From Phycisphaerae bacterium (lineage in GTDB: Bacteria; Planctomycetota; Phycisphaerae; UBA1845), in contig JAJVHU010000034.1 of NCBI GenBank assembly GCA_022072505.1, positions 1-41,125 on the forward strand: 41,125 nucleotides of DNA, read 5' to 3'. How positions within the stretch are numbered: position 1 is the stretch's first letter; each line of letters starts with the position of its first letter. Made by a program: the position numbers and the translations under genes. The notes beneath the pieces are model-generated. The model made no database searches. It was not told where the DNA came from and saw only the letters and a program-made list of their open reading frames with translations. Of this stretch, positions 16,748-24,102 are shown piece by piece.

Positions 16748-17305
16748 TCAACAAGGGGGCGTCACGCGGATGTCGTATGCCGCCAGGTCCACCTTCGTGT
16801 GCGTCATGCGGCTGGGTTCGGGGACGAAGAAGACCGGCGCCCGTCCTGGACCGGCGTAGGTCAGCTCGTCGTGAAGCACGCCGGCCGGGACGGTGAAAAA
16901 GCTGGTCTGCGGGTCGTTGGGTGCGAACTCGACGGCGAGGAAGTCGGACTCGGTCAGCGCGCCGTTCTCGGCCCGCTTCGTGAACTCGTCCGCCGCGCAT
17001 GCCGCGACGACGTACAAGAGCGGCTTGCTCGCCGGGTCAGCGAAGAAGAGCCAGCTTTCAATGTCGTTGTGGGCGGCCAGGCAGGTGAGGCGCGACCGGT
17101 TGCACGCGACGACGAGCATCTGCCACGGTCCGGATTCCTCGCGGGCAAGCTCGACCCGCTCGACGACCTGCCGCTCGAGGGCGACGGTCATGGCTTGAGG
17201 CGGGGGCGTCAGCGGACGAATCAGCCCGCGCGACTCAAGCTCGGCCAGCAGCGCGGGAGTCGCGCGTTGAGCCTGAATCTTCAGCGTCCGCATTGTCGTC
17301 ATCAC
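16748..17305 (-). CDS. conserved-looking protein of unknown function
   Basis: The 185-residue soluble protein has no signal peptide or membrane helix. I do not recognise the family. The N-terminal 40 residues look like a short helical module with RATPALLAELESRGLIRPL; the rest alternates strand-like segments such as WQMLVVACNRSRLTCLAA, SWLFFADPASKPLLYVVAA and FLAVEFAPNDPQTSFFTVP. Methionines at the start (17305, 17302, 17293) all lie close to GAGGTG, so the exact start is uncertain by up to four residues. It converges with the glycosyltransferase gene, 66 bp away. Coding quality is good: the frame is open and its composition matches neighbouring genes. Confidence 0.6.
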   Translation of the reverse strand: MMTTMRTLKIQAQRATPALLAELESRGLIRPLTPPPQAMTVALERQVVERVELAREESGPWQMLVVACNRSRLTCLAAHNDIESWLFFADPASKPLLYVVAACAADEFTKRAENGALTESDFLAVEFAPNDPQTSFFTVPAGVLHDELTYAGPGRAPVFFVPEPSRMTHTKVDLAAYDIRVTPPC

Positions 17306-17560
17306 CTCAGGGGTGCTGCAATCCGGGCGGCAGCGCCGGACATCCTAGGCATCACGTCGGAAAGGGTCCAGGACGGCGATCGGTTCCACCCTCGGCAGCC
17401 TTTGCACTGACACAGAGGGTGGGTTAAGGTTTCTTAATGTCGCGGACGGAAGCGGTCTTCCGCCGGTGACTCGGGCCAACATTCCGGCAAGGCGCGCAGC
17501 GGCACGGCGCTGCGGAGCGCGAAGCGTGCGCGCCGCCGGACGTTAAGGGAGATTCTTGAA

Positions 17561-18094
17561 ATGCGTACGATCATGACGGCTTTGCTTTCGGTTGGATTGC
17601 TGCTTTCGATCGCCGGCTGCCCGCAGCAGGGCGGCGATGGGAACACCAACACCAACACGCCTCCGCCGAACGACAACGCCGCCGAGGAACCGACGGCGTT
17701 TTCGGCGGATCTGTCGGGGGATGATGAGGTTCCGCCGGTGGACACGGATGTGACGGGTTCGGCTGAGGTCGAGTTCAGCGCCGAAGGAACTGAGTTGACG
17801 GTGACGGTCACGGTGGCGGGCGCGGTCGGCGTGACGGCGGCGCACATTCATCTGGGGGCGCCGGGCGAAAACGGCGGCGTCGTGCTGCTCTTGTTCGCGG
17901 ACGAGGACGGTCAGGACGTGGACGGCGAGCTGGTCAGCGCGACGTTCGCGGCGGAGGATCTCTCCGGGGATCTCGCCGAAGCGACGCTCGACGATCTTCT
18001 CGATGAAATCGAAGCGGGGAATGCTTACGTGAACGTACACACGCTGGCCAACCCCGCCGGCGAGGTCCGCGGCCAACTCGCGCCGGCGGAGTAA
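17561..18094 (+). CDS. CHRD-domain lipoprotein
   Basis: An N-terminal lipoprotein signal ends SIAGC (Cys20). A short Asn/Thr/Pro-rich tether follows, then a CHRD domain over about residues 45-175. The CHRD signature is clear: FSADLSGDDEVPPVDTDVTG, AEVEFSAEGTELTVTVTV, AAHIHLGAPGENGGVVLLLF, and at the end NAYVNVHTLANPAGEVRGQL. In bacteria this domain occurs in exported proteins of unknown biochemical role. AAGGGAG precedes the ATG by about eight bases. The gene stands alone with about 255 bp of non-coding DNA upstream, in which no convincing promoter was found. A terminator lies 46 bp downstream. Confidence 0.9.
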   Translation: MRTIMTALLSVGLLLSIAGCPQQGGDGNTNTNTPPPNDNAAEEPTAFSADLSGDDEVPPVDTDVTGSAEVEFSAEGTELTVTVTVAGAVGVTAAHIHLGAPGENGGVVLLLFADEDGQDVDGELVSATFAAEDLSGDLAEATLDDLLDEIEAGNAYVNVHTLANPAGEVRGQLAPAE

Positions 18095-18140
18095 GCGGCA
18101 AGCCCTGATCGGTTGTGCCGCAGGATCGGTTGAATACGAT

Positions 18141-18164
18141 GGCCTCCCGCAGGGGAGGCCTCTT
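18141..18164 (+). terminator. Rho-independent terminator after the CHRD gene
   Basis: A perfect eight-base stem GGCCTCCC / GGGGAGGCC-type with a four-base loop (18141-18160) is followed by a short T-rich tail (TCTTT). It sits between the CHRD lipoprotein and the Fe-S protein gene. The T tail is weak. Confidence 0.65.
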
Positions 18165-18211
18165 TCATGCGCGAAGCGGTGGGGGGCGTCGCCCGGCGAC
18201 CGGGGGAACAC

Positions 18212-20314
18212 ATGTCGCCGATCTTGATGTCGCTGTGCCTTGCGGCGGGGTGGGGAGCGTTTACGTACTCCGCGTGGCGTCGTTGGCGCTTGTTGAAGAC
18301 GGGGGCGCCGATCGCGCGGTTCGATCGTCTCGGGGAGCGGCTGCGCCGGACCTATCTTTATGCGATCGCGCAGCTTCGCATGAGGCGGTATCCGCTGGCG
18401 GGGCTGGCGCACATGCTGATTTTCTCGGGGTTCTGCGTGTTGCTGCTGCGGACGGTGGTGCTCTGGGGTCGCGGGTTCGACGTCGGCTTCCATCTCTGGG
18501 TGCTGGGTCCGGATCAGCTTCTCGGCAGGATTTACGGACCGCTGAAGGATGCGTTCGCCGTGCTGGTGCTGATCGGGGCGGGCGTGTTCGTCTACTTTCG
18601 CGTGGTGAAGCGGCTGCCGCGCATGACGCTCAGCCGCGAGGGGCTGGTCATCCTCGGCATCATCATTCTGATGATGCTGTCGGACATCGTTTATGACGGC
18701 GCGACGATCGCCGCCCACCGGAAGTCGGTCCCGCTCGTTGCAGCAATGCACGCCGGAGAACCCGCGACGAGCGCGGCGACGTTCGCGTCCGAGCCCGCCG
18801 GGACCGTGGTGGCCCTGATGATTTCGTGGCTCCCGTCCGGCGTTCTGAACGTCCTCGCCCACGCCGGATTCTGGACGCACTCCTGTCTCGTGCTGATCTT
18901 CCTGAACCTGCTGCCGTATTCAAAGCACTTTCATATCCTCACCGCGGTTCCGAACGTCTTCTTTCAGAATCTCGATCCGCCGGGGCGCCTGCCGCCGATC
19001 TCGGATCTGGAAGGTCGGATCGAGCGCGAGGAGACGCTCGGCGTGCGGCGGATCGACCAGTTCACGTGGAAGTCGATGCTGGACTTCTACACCTGCACCG
19101 AGTGCGGACGGTGCAGCGATTTCTGCCCCGCGACGAAGACGGGCAAGAAGCTCTCGCCGAAGCATTTCACGATCGACCTTCGCAACTTCCTTTATGCGAG
19201 CGATCGCGGCCTGGTGGCGGCGAAGGTTGAGGTCGGTGGCGCCGCCGCAGCGACGACCGGGGCGCCGGCGAGCGCGGACGACTCCGCAGCGGGCTGGCGG
19301 CGGGATCTCGTCAGCGACGGCGGTGTCATTGACCCGGAAGTGATCTGGGCCTGCACGACCTGCCGGGCGTGCGAGCAGGAGTGCCCGGTGTTCATCACCT
19401 ACGTCGACAAGTTCGTCGATCTGCGGCGGCACCTGGTGCAGGAGCGCGGCGAGTTCCCCGCGCAGTTGCAGGCGGCGTTCCGGGGGCTGGAGTCCGCCGG
19501 GAATCCGTGGAGCTTTCCGGCCGAGGACCGCGCGAAGTGGGCGGAAGACCTGGGCATTCCGACGCTGGCGGAGAAACCCGACGTTCCGGTGCTGTTCTGG
19601 GTCGGGTGCGCGCCGGCGTTCGACGAGCGGGCGAAGAAGGTGACGCGGGCGACCGCGATGCTGATGCAGAAAGCCGGCGTGGATTTCGCGATTCTCGGCG
19701 CCGAGGAGCAATGCACCGGCGACCCGGCGCGGCGCGCGGGCAACGAGTTCCTTTTCCAGATGTTCGCGCAGAACAACGTGCAGACGCTGACCGGTTACGC
19801 CTGCGAGAAAAAAACGATCGTCACTTCCTGCCCGCATTGTTTCAACACGCTGCTGAACGAGTACCCCGACTTCGGCGGAAAGTTCAACGTCGTGCATCAC
19901 ACGACGTTCCTGGCCGAGCTTGTGCGGGAGGGGAAGCTCACGCCGACAAAACGCGTCGAACGCAAGGTCGCCTATCATGATTCCTGCTACCTCGGCCGGT
20001 ACAACGACGTCTACGATCCGCCGCGCGACGTGCTTCGCGCCATCCCGGGTCTGACCGTGCTGGAGCCTGCCGCGACGCGGGACCGGGGACTTTGCTGCGG
20101 GGCGGGCGGCGCCCAGATGTTCAAGGAGGAGGAGCACGGCGCCGAGCGCGTCAACGTTCTTCGTACGTCGCAACTTCTTGAGACAAAGCCCGACGCGATC
20201 AGTTCCGCCTGCCCCTTCTGCATGCGCATGCTCACGGACGGACTGGCGACAAAGGGGCGCGAGGATATCCCGCAGCTCGATGTCGCTGAGATGCTTCTTG
20301 AGGCGATGAGTTGA
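18212..20314 (+). CDS. membrane Fe-S oxidoreductase with two CCG domains (EMO/HdrD-like)
   Basis: The 700-residue protein starts at ATG 18212, after a G-rich ribosome site; the earlier ATG at 18167 sits against the terminator. Residues 1-235 contain about five to six membrane helices of NarI/DUF-type, which could bind heme and quinone (His68 and others). Two 4Fe-4S motifs follow: C295-x2-C-x2-C-x3-C305 and C381-x2-C-x2-C-x3-C391. Two CCG (DUF224) domains come last, with C466, C501, C540PHC543 and then C592, C628C629, C667PFC670, as in heterodisulfide reductase HdrD and GlpC. This architecture matches membrane-bound EtfAB:menaquinone oxidoreductases, which pass electrons from acyl-CoA oxidation to quinone. 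No etfAB genes are in the window, so the electron donor is inferred. Confidence 0.85.
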   Translation: MSPILMSLCLAAGWGAFTYSAWRRWRLLKTGAPIARFDRLGERLRRTYLYAIAQLRMRRYPLAGLAHMLIFSGFCVLLLRTVVLWGRGFDVGFHLWVLGPDQLLGRIYGPLKDAFAVLVLIGAGVFVYFRVVKRLPRMTLSREGLVILGIIILMMLSDIVYDGATIAAHRKSVPLVAAMHAGEPATSAATFASEPAGTVVALMISWLPSGVLNVLAHAGFWTHSCLVLIFLNLLPYSKHFHILTAVPNVFFQNLDPPGRLPPISDLEGRIEREETLGVRRIDQFTWKSMLDFYTCTECGRCSDFCPATKTGKKLSPKHFTIDLRNFLYASDRGLVAAKVEVGGAAAATTGAPASADDSAAGWRRDLVSDGGVIDPEVIWACTTCRACEQECPVFITYVDKFVDLRRHLVQERGEFPAQLQAAFRGLESAGNPWSFPAEDRAKWAEDLGIPTLAEKPDVPVLFWVGCAPAFDERAKKVTRATAMLMQKAGVDFAILGAEEQCTGDPARRAGNEFLFQMFAQNNVQTLTGYACEKKTIVTSCPHCFNTLLNEYPDFGGKFNVVHHTTFLAELVREGKLTPTKRVERKVAYHDSCYLGRYNDVYDPPRDVLRAIPGLTVLEPAATRDRGLCCGAGGAQMFKEEEHGAERVNVLRTSQLLETKPDAISSACPFCMRMLTDGLATKGREDIPQLDVAEMLLEAMS

Positions 20315-20480
20315 GCGCCCTACGCTTCGCATGAGGGCGCGGCGAACAAGTCAGATCGACGTGGGACAGACACCGGAAAAGTCGTGATTTTCGCCGTTAT
20401 CGGTCGAGTGAGGAACGTCCGCGCCAGCCTCCGCCTTAACGCGCGAGAGGGAGGGCGCCGCACAGGGGGTCACGGTCCGG

Positions 20481-20486
20481 TATAAT
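20481..20486 (+). promoter_or_regulatory. consensus -10 element upstream of the toxin-antitoxin pair
   Basis: A perfect TATAAT lies 33 bases before the antitoxin ATG at 20519. No good -35 hexamer is found at 16-18 bases spacing. It is suitably placed but might need an activator. Confidence 0.4.
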
Positions 20487-20518
20487 AAGCGGAAAAGATC
20501 TGCAACGGGGACGTTGAC

Positions 20519-20758
20519 ATGAATTGGCGCCAGTACATTACCCGGGATCCAGCCGTGTTATGCGGGAAACCCGTTGCGGCGGGTACGCGGATTCCCGTTT
20601 CGTTGATCTTCGAACGACTCGGTGACGGCTGGACGGAGGCGGAGCTTTTGACGGCTTTTCCCACGCTCTGCGCCGAACATATCCGGGCCGCCTACTCATA
20701 TGCGGCGGCGTGGTTCAATGACGAAGACGTGATTCTGCTTGCAGGCGCCGGCGGATGA
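20519..20758 (+). CDS. DUF433-family antitoxin
   Basis: The 79-residue protein begins MNWRQYITRDPAVLCGKP and continues with VAAGTRIPVSLIFERLGDGW, the characteristic N-terminus of DUF433 (VapB-like, winged-helix DNA-binding) proteins. The family typically reads 'I..dP.v..GkP.i.GTRipV..i...l..G.s.eei...yP.l....v.aal.ya'. It would bind the toxin encoded next and probably its own promoter. GGGGA lies about eight bases before the ATG. It overlaps the toxin gene by four bases (ATGA). Confidence 0.9.
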   Translation: MNWRQYITRDPAVLCGKPVAAGTRIPVSLIFERLGDGWTEAELLTAFPTLCAEHIRAAYSYAAAWFNDEDVILLAGAGG

Positions 20759-21123
20759 ACGCCGTAGTGTTTGCTGACGAGAGCGTCGACGGACCGATTG
20801 TTGCGTGGCTTCGCGGTCAGGGATGGGACGTGGTCTGGGGCGCGGAACGCTGCCCCGGGGCGTCCGACGACGAAGTGGTTCGCCTTGCAATGAGCGACAC
20901 CCGCGTCATTCTGACCGCCGACCGCGACTTCGGGGAACTTGTGTTCCGCGGAGGGTGTCGGCCTGCCGGCGTTGTCCTCAGCCGGTTGCGAGCGCCAACG
21001 TCCGCGGCGTTGCTGGAAGCGTTCAAGGCCCGGTGGGCAATGATTCAACATCGACTCTCAAACCACTTCATCGTCTTAACGGAAAGTGCAATCCGATCGC
21101 GCCGCATCCCCCCGCCAGGTTGA
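20755..21123 (+). CDS. DUF5615 PIN-like toxin
   Basis: The 122-residue protein has the DUF5615 PIN-like plan: an N-terminal acidic motif in VVFADESVDGPIVAWLR, ASDDEVVRLAMSDTRVILT and the conserved TADRDFGELVFR. The Asp/Glu residues correspond to the PIN nuclease active site, so RNA cleavage is the expected activity. Together with the DUF433 gene it forms a common type II toxin-antitoxin arrangement with an ATGA overlap. Its stop codon abuts the stop codon of the convergent gene that follows, with no intervening base. Confidence 0.88.
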   Translation: MNAVVFADESVDGPIVAWLRGQGWDVVWGAERCPGASDDEVVRLAMSDTRVILTADRDFGELVFRGGCRPAGVVLSRLRAPTSAALLEAFKARWAMIQHRLSNHFIVLTESAIRSRRIPPPG

Positions 21124-22656
21124 CTAGCGGCTTCGCCGTGCGGAATTCAAATACACGGTCAGGCGCCGCTCGTTCTCGCGCACCGCAAAAGGCGAGTAAC
21201 TGAGGATGATCCAGTCTCCGCAGACTTTCATCGCCGGACCCTGAAGACCGAAGTGCCAGTACCACAACCCGTCCGGTTCACGGCGCAGCGGCGACGGATT
21301 CTCGGGGTGTCCCGTCGCGGCGGCGAGGGCCTGCATGAAGCGATCGAGCTTTTCCGCGACGACCTCGGGATCCTTCTCGATCGGGACGTAGATCGTTCGC
21401 GCGACCGGCAGCCGCAAGGCGTGGACGGGGAAGTCATGAATGACGATCCGGTCGCCGACGCGGGAGAGCACGTCGTCGCGAAAGGAGACGCCGCTGCGTT
21501 TCTCGATTCCGGCCAGCGCGTCGCGCAGCGCGGCGGCGGCGGCGGGACTGCGCGAGGCGACGTACGCCTCCCACCCGTTCCACGGGAGTCGCCTGAAGTT
21601 GACGTCGGCTACGGCGAAGGCCGTCGCATCAGACGGGATCAGGTCGTAACCCCAGGTTTTCAGAAACGCATGATCGGCGATGCGGATGAGCCGATCCGCG
21701 TTACCCTCGCGGACGAAGGCGCTGGATTCAACGACGCGGCCCTGGCGGCTGACCGTGACGAACGCCCGCCGCGCCTCAGGGACGTCGAGCAGGTTCAACC
21801 ACGTCCGCAGGCGCGCCCGGAAACCCGCGGGTTGCCCGTCCGCAAGGCGATCGAGATCGGCATAAAGGCGGAACTCCGTGCCCGTCACGCGGCAAGTCCG
21901 CTCCGCTTCCGTCACCCACGTTGTTCGGCTCAGTGATCTGCCCGGGTCGGCGGCGCAGGCGAGGAGACGTTCGACCGCGCCCTCGCCGAGGGCGATGACG
22001 TACCGGTTTCCGACCGCGCCCCAGGTCAAAGTCGCCCACCCCGGAAGGCGATCGTCCCGAAGCTCGTATCCGACTCCGCCCGCCACCCAGGCTTCGCCTT
22101 CACGAGTGCGCAGCGTCGTCCGATCCTGGTTCGTGTACGTTGCCAGCAGATGACGGATCAGGTTCTCCACCGGTTGATGCCCCCCCCCGGTGTCAACGAC
22201 GAGGACCGCCTGCATCCGGGCCAGCTCATGCCCGCCGTCGGCGCGCTCGATCACGCGGGCGTCGAGCACCGCGGCCGCCAGCGGATATCGCACAAGCTGA
22301 AAAAGCCCCGCGACCACGTCCGTCCAGAGGCGCACGGACCCGTCCGCATCGAGCATCACCCCGACCTGCCGCGCGATCTGGAGGATCGTCTGCACCGCGA
22401 CGTCTTGCGGCGCGAAGGCGGCGTCGACTTCGGCCTGCGACGGACTCAGCGCGACGGCAGCCGCCGCGTCGGCGGGAACGATCATGAAGGGGTCGTTCCG
22501 CTCCTGCGCCGCAAACGTGGGGCGAACGCCGGACGACGAGGCCAGCAGAACCGCCGCGACCGCCGCCGTCCGCCATCTTCGCCCCGCACGACGCGGACGC
22601 TCTGAAAGCGCGCTCCGGGGCGCGCCGCCTGAGGGATCACTCGTGGTTCGGCGCAT
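21124..22656 (-). CDS. exported protein of unknown function
   Basis: I place the start at ATG 22656, with GGAGG a few bases upstream; this overlaps the end of uvrC by 20 bp and implies coupling. The 510-residue protein has a basic N-terminus, then a hydrophobic signal (WRTAAVAAVLLASSSGVRP) before AAQE, so it is exported. The rest is a large single region with no motif that I recognise. It contains alternating strands and helices: VVAGLFQLVRYPLAAAVLDAR, then RMQAVLVVDTGGGHQPVE, GNRYVIALGEGAVERLL, AFAVADVNFRRLPW and, near the end, a GLWYWHF segment. The general look resembles DUF3352-like lipoprotein domains, but I cannot confirm this. It is the last gene of the minus-strand run that begins with the GT2 gene. 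Confidence 0.65.
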   Translation of the reverse strand: MRRTTSDPSGGAPRSALSERPRRAGRRWRTAAVAAVLLASSSGVRPTFAAQERNDPFMIVPADAAAAVALSPSQAEVDAAFAPQDVAVQTILQIARQVGVMLDADGSVRLWTDVVAGLFQLVRYPLAAAVLDARVIERADGGHELARMQAVLVVDTGGGHQPVENLIRHLLATYTNQDRTTLRTREGEAWVAGGVGYELRDDRLPGWATLTWGAVGNRYVIALGEGAVERLLACAADPGRSLSRTTWVTEAERTCRVTGTEFRLYADLDRLADGQPAGFRARLRTWLNLLDVPEARRAFVTVSRQGRVVESSAFVREGNADRLIRIADHAFLKTWGYDLIPSDATAFAVADVNFRRLPWNGWEAYVASRSPAAAAALRDALAGIEKRSGVSFRDDVLSRVGDRIVIHDFPVHALRLPVARTIYVPIEKDPEVVAEKLDRFMQALAAATGHPENPSPLRREPDGLWYWHFGLQGPAMKVCGDWIILSYSPFAVRENERRLTVYLNSARRSR

Positions 22657-24079
22657 TCGTGTCCTCCGCCTCACGATTCCGATCGTCCCCGCCGGTCTCT
22701 CCAGGCGGGGTTCGGCGAGCGCGCGGCGGGCGTTTGCCGAGCCTGACATCCTCGTCGAACGTCTTCTTGGCGCGCAGGATGTGATGATAGTGCTGGGCGA
22801 AGCGGTGGGCCTCGTCCCGGATGTGCTGAAGCAGCCGCAGCGCCGCGTTGTTCCGCGCGAGGCGGAGAGGCGACGCCTTCCGCTGGATGTAAATCTCCTC
22901 CTCGCGTTTCGCCAGGGAGATCACCATCGGAGGGCGGACGCTCATTTCACTGAACGCCTCCAGCGCCGCGTGCAACTGTCCGAGCCCCCCGTCGATGACG
23001 ATCACGTCGGGGTAAAGCTCGTCGCCGCCAGCCGCATGACGGTAGCGCCGCGTCGCCACCTCGCGGATCGCCGCGTAGTCGTCCACGCCTTCGACCGTGC
23101 CGATGCGGTAGCGCTTGTAACCCGGTTTGAAAGGCCGTCCGTCGATGAAACAGACGAGCGATCCGACGGTGGACTCCCCCTGAATGTGCGCGATGTCGAT
23201 GCACTCGAGGCTCCGCGGACGCGCGTCCAGCCCCAGCAGGTCCGCCAGCTTGTCCAGCCCCTTCGAGGGGTCGATGTAGAACACCTCCGGCTGCACGTCC
23301 GTCTCCACGTCGCCGGAAAGGGCAAGCGCCGAAAGCGCCTTGATCTGATCTCGAAGGCGCGCGGCCTCCTCGTACCGCAACTCCGCCGCCGCCGCTTTCA
23401 TGTCCTTCTCCATCTTGCGCAGGACGACGCTGCGCTTGCTGGCGAGGAACCGCCGCAGTCCGCGGAGGTCGGCGGCGTAGGCCTCGCGCGAGATCAGATC
23501 GGCGCAGGGCGCGGTACACTGGTGGATCGCGTGAAGCAGGCAAGGTCGGAAGAAACGCCGGCGGTCATCATCCTCGCGGATGTCGAGTTCGCAGGTGCGG
23601 AACTTGAAGACCTTCTGAAGCGCGTTCACCGCGTCGCGCAGGCCGGAGGGCGAGGTGAAGGGTCCGTAAAGCTTGCTGCCCGAGGGGCGCGGCGTCCGCG
23701 TGATGAACACGCCCGGAAAGTCGTCCGACGTGGTGATCTCGAGGTAGGGGAACGTCTTGTCGTCCTTGAACAGGACGTTGTGCGGCGGCTGGATGTCCTT
23801 GATGAGGCGCGCCTCGCGCAGCATCGCGTCCACCTCGGTCTCGCACTCGATGAAATCCACGTCCACGACGCGGTCGATCATGCGGGCGATGTCCGGACCC
23901 CGCGACGAGAGCAGGTCCGCCGACGGCTGAAAGTAGCTGGCGACGCGCGAGCGCAGCTCCTTCGCCTTGCCCACGTAAAGCACGCGCCCCTCCGCGTCCT
24001 TCATCAGGTAGACGCCCGGAACCGCGGGAAACCGCGACACCTTCTCGCGGATGCGCTCGATCAGCGACGGCTCTGACAT
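22637..24079 (-). CDS. uvrC: excinuclease ABC subunit C, short form
   Basis: UvrC makes both incisions in nucleotide excision repair. The start at ATG 24079 (MSEPSLIERIREKVSRFPAV) gives the family N-terminus; the frame extends much further upstream but lies within the M14 gene. The GIY-YIG domain shows PGVYLMKDAEGRVLYVGKAK and the ISKEIR-like LRSRVASYF. The four cysteines of the Fe-S site appear in CELDI...RPCLLHAIHQCTAPC. A UVR motif (AAELRYEEAARLRDQIKALS) follows. The RNase H-like nuclease has CIDIAHIQG, PDVIVIDGGLGQLH and RDEAHRFAQ, so its Asp-Asp-His residues are kept. The protein stops after about 480 residues, in a basic and acidic tail, and lacks the C-terminal helix-hairpin-helix domain found in standard UvrC (about 600 residues). 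Confidence 0.95.
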   Translation of the reverse strand: MSEPSLIERIREKVSRFPAVPGVYLMKDAEGRVLYVGKAKELRSRVASYFQPSADLLSSRGPDIARMIDRVVDVDFIECETEVDAMLREARLIKDIQPPHNVLFKDDKTFPYLEITTSDDFPGVFITRTPRPSGSKLYGPFTSPSGLRDAVNALQKVFKFRTCELDIREDDDRRRFFRPCLLHAIHQCTAPCADLISREAYAADLRGLRRFLASKRSVVLRKMEKDMKAAAAELRYEEAARLRDQIKALSALALSGDVETDVQPEVFYIDPSKGLDKLADLLGLDARPRSLECIDIAHIQGESTVGSLVCFIDGRPFKPGYKRYRIGTVEGVDDYAAIREVATRRYRHAAGGDELYPDVIVIDGGLGQLHAALEAFSEMSVRPPMVISLAKREEEIYIQRKASPLRLARNNAALRLLQHIRDEAHRFAQHYHHILRAKKTFDEDVRLGKRPPRARRTPPGETGGDDRNREAEDTNAPNHE

Positions 24080-24102
24080 GACAGCGATTATACGCGCGGG
24101 AC

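Noticed and set aside
18167..18211. longer N-terminus of the Fe-S protein from the ATG at 18167
   Set aside because: It sits directly against the terminator hairpin and lacks a ribosome site; ATG 18212 has a G-rich site and begins a membrane helix.
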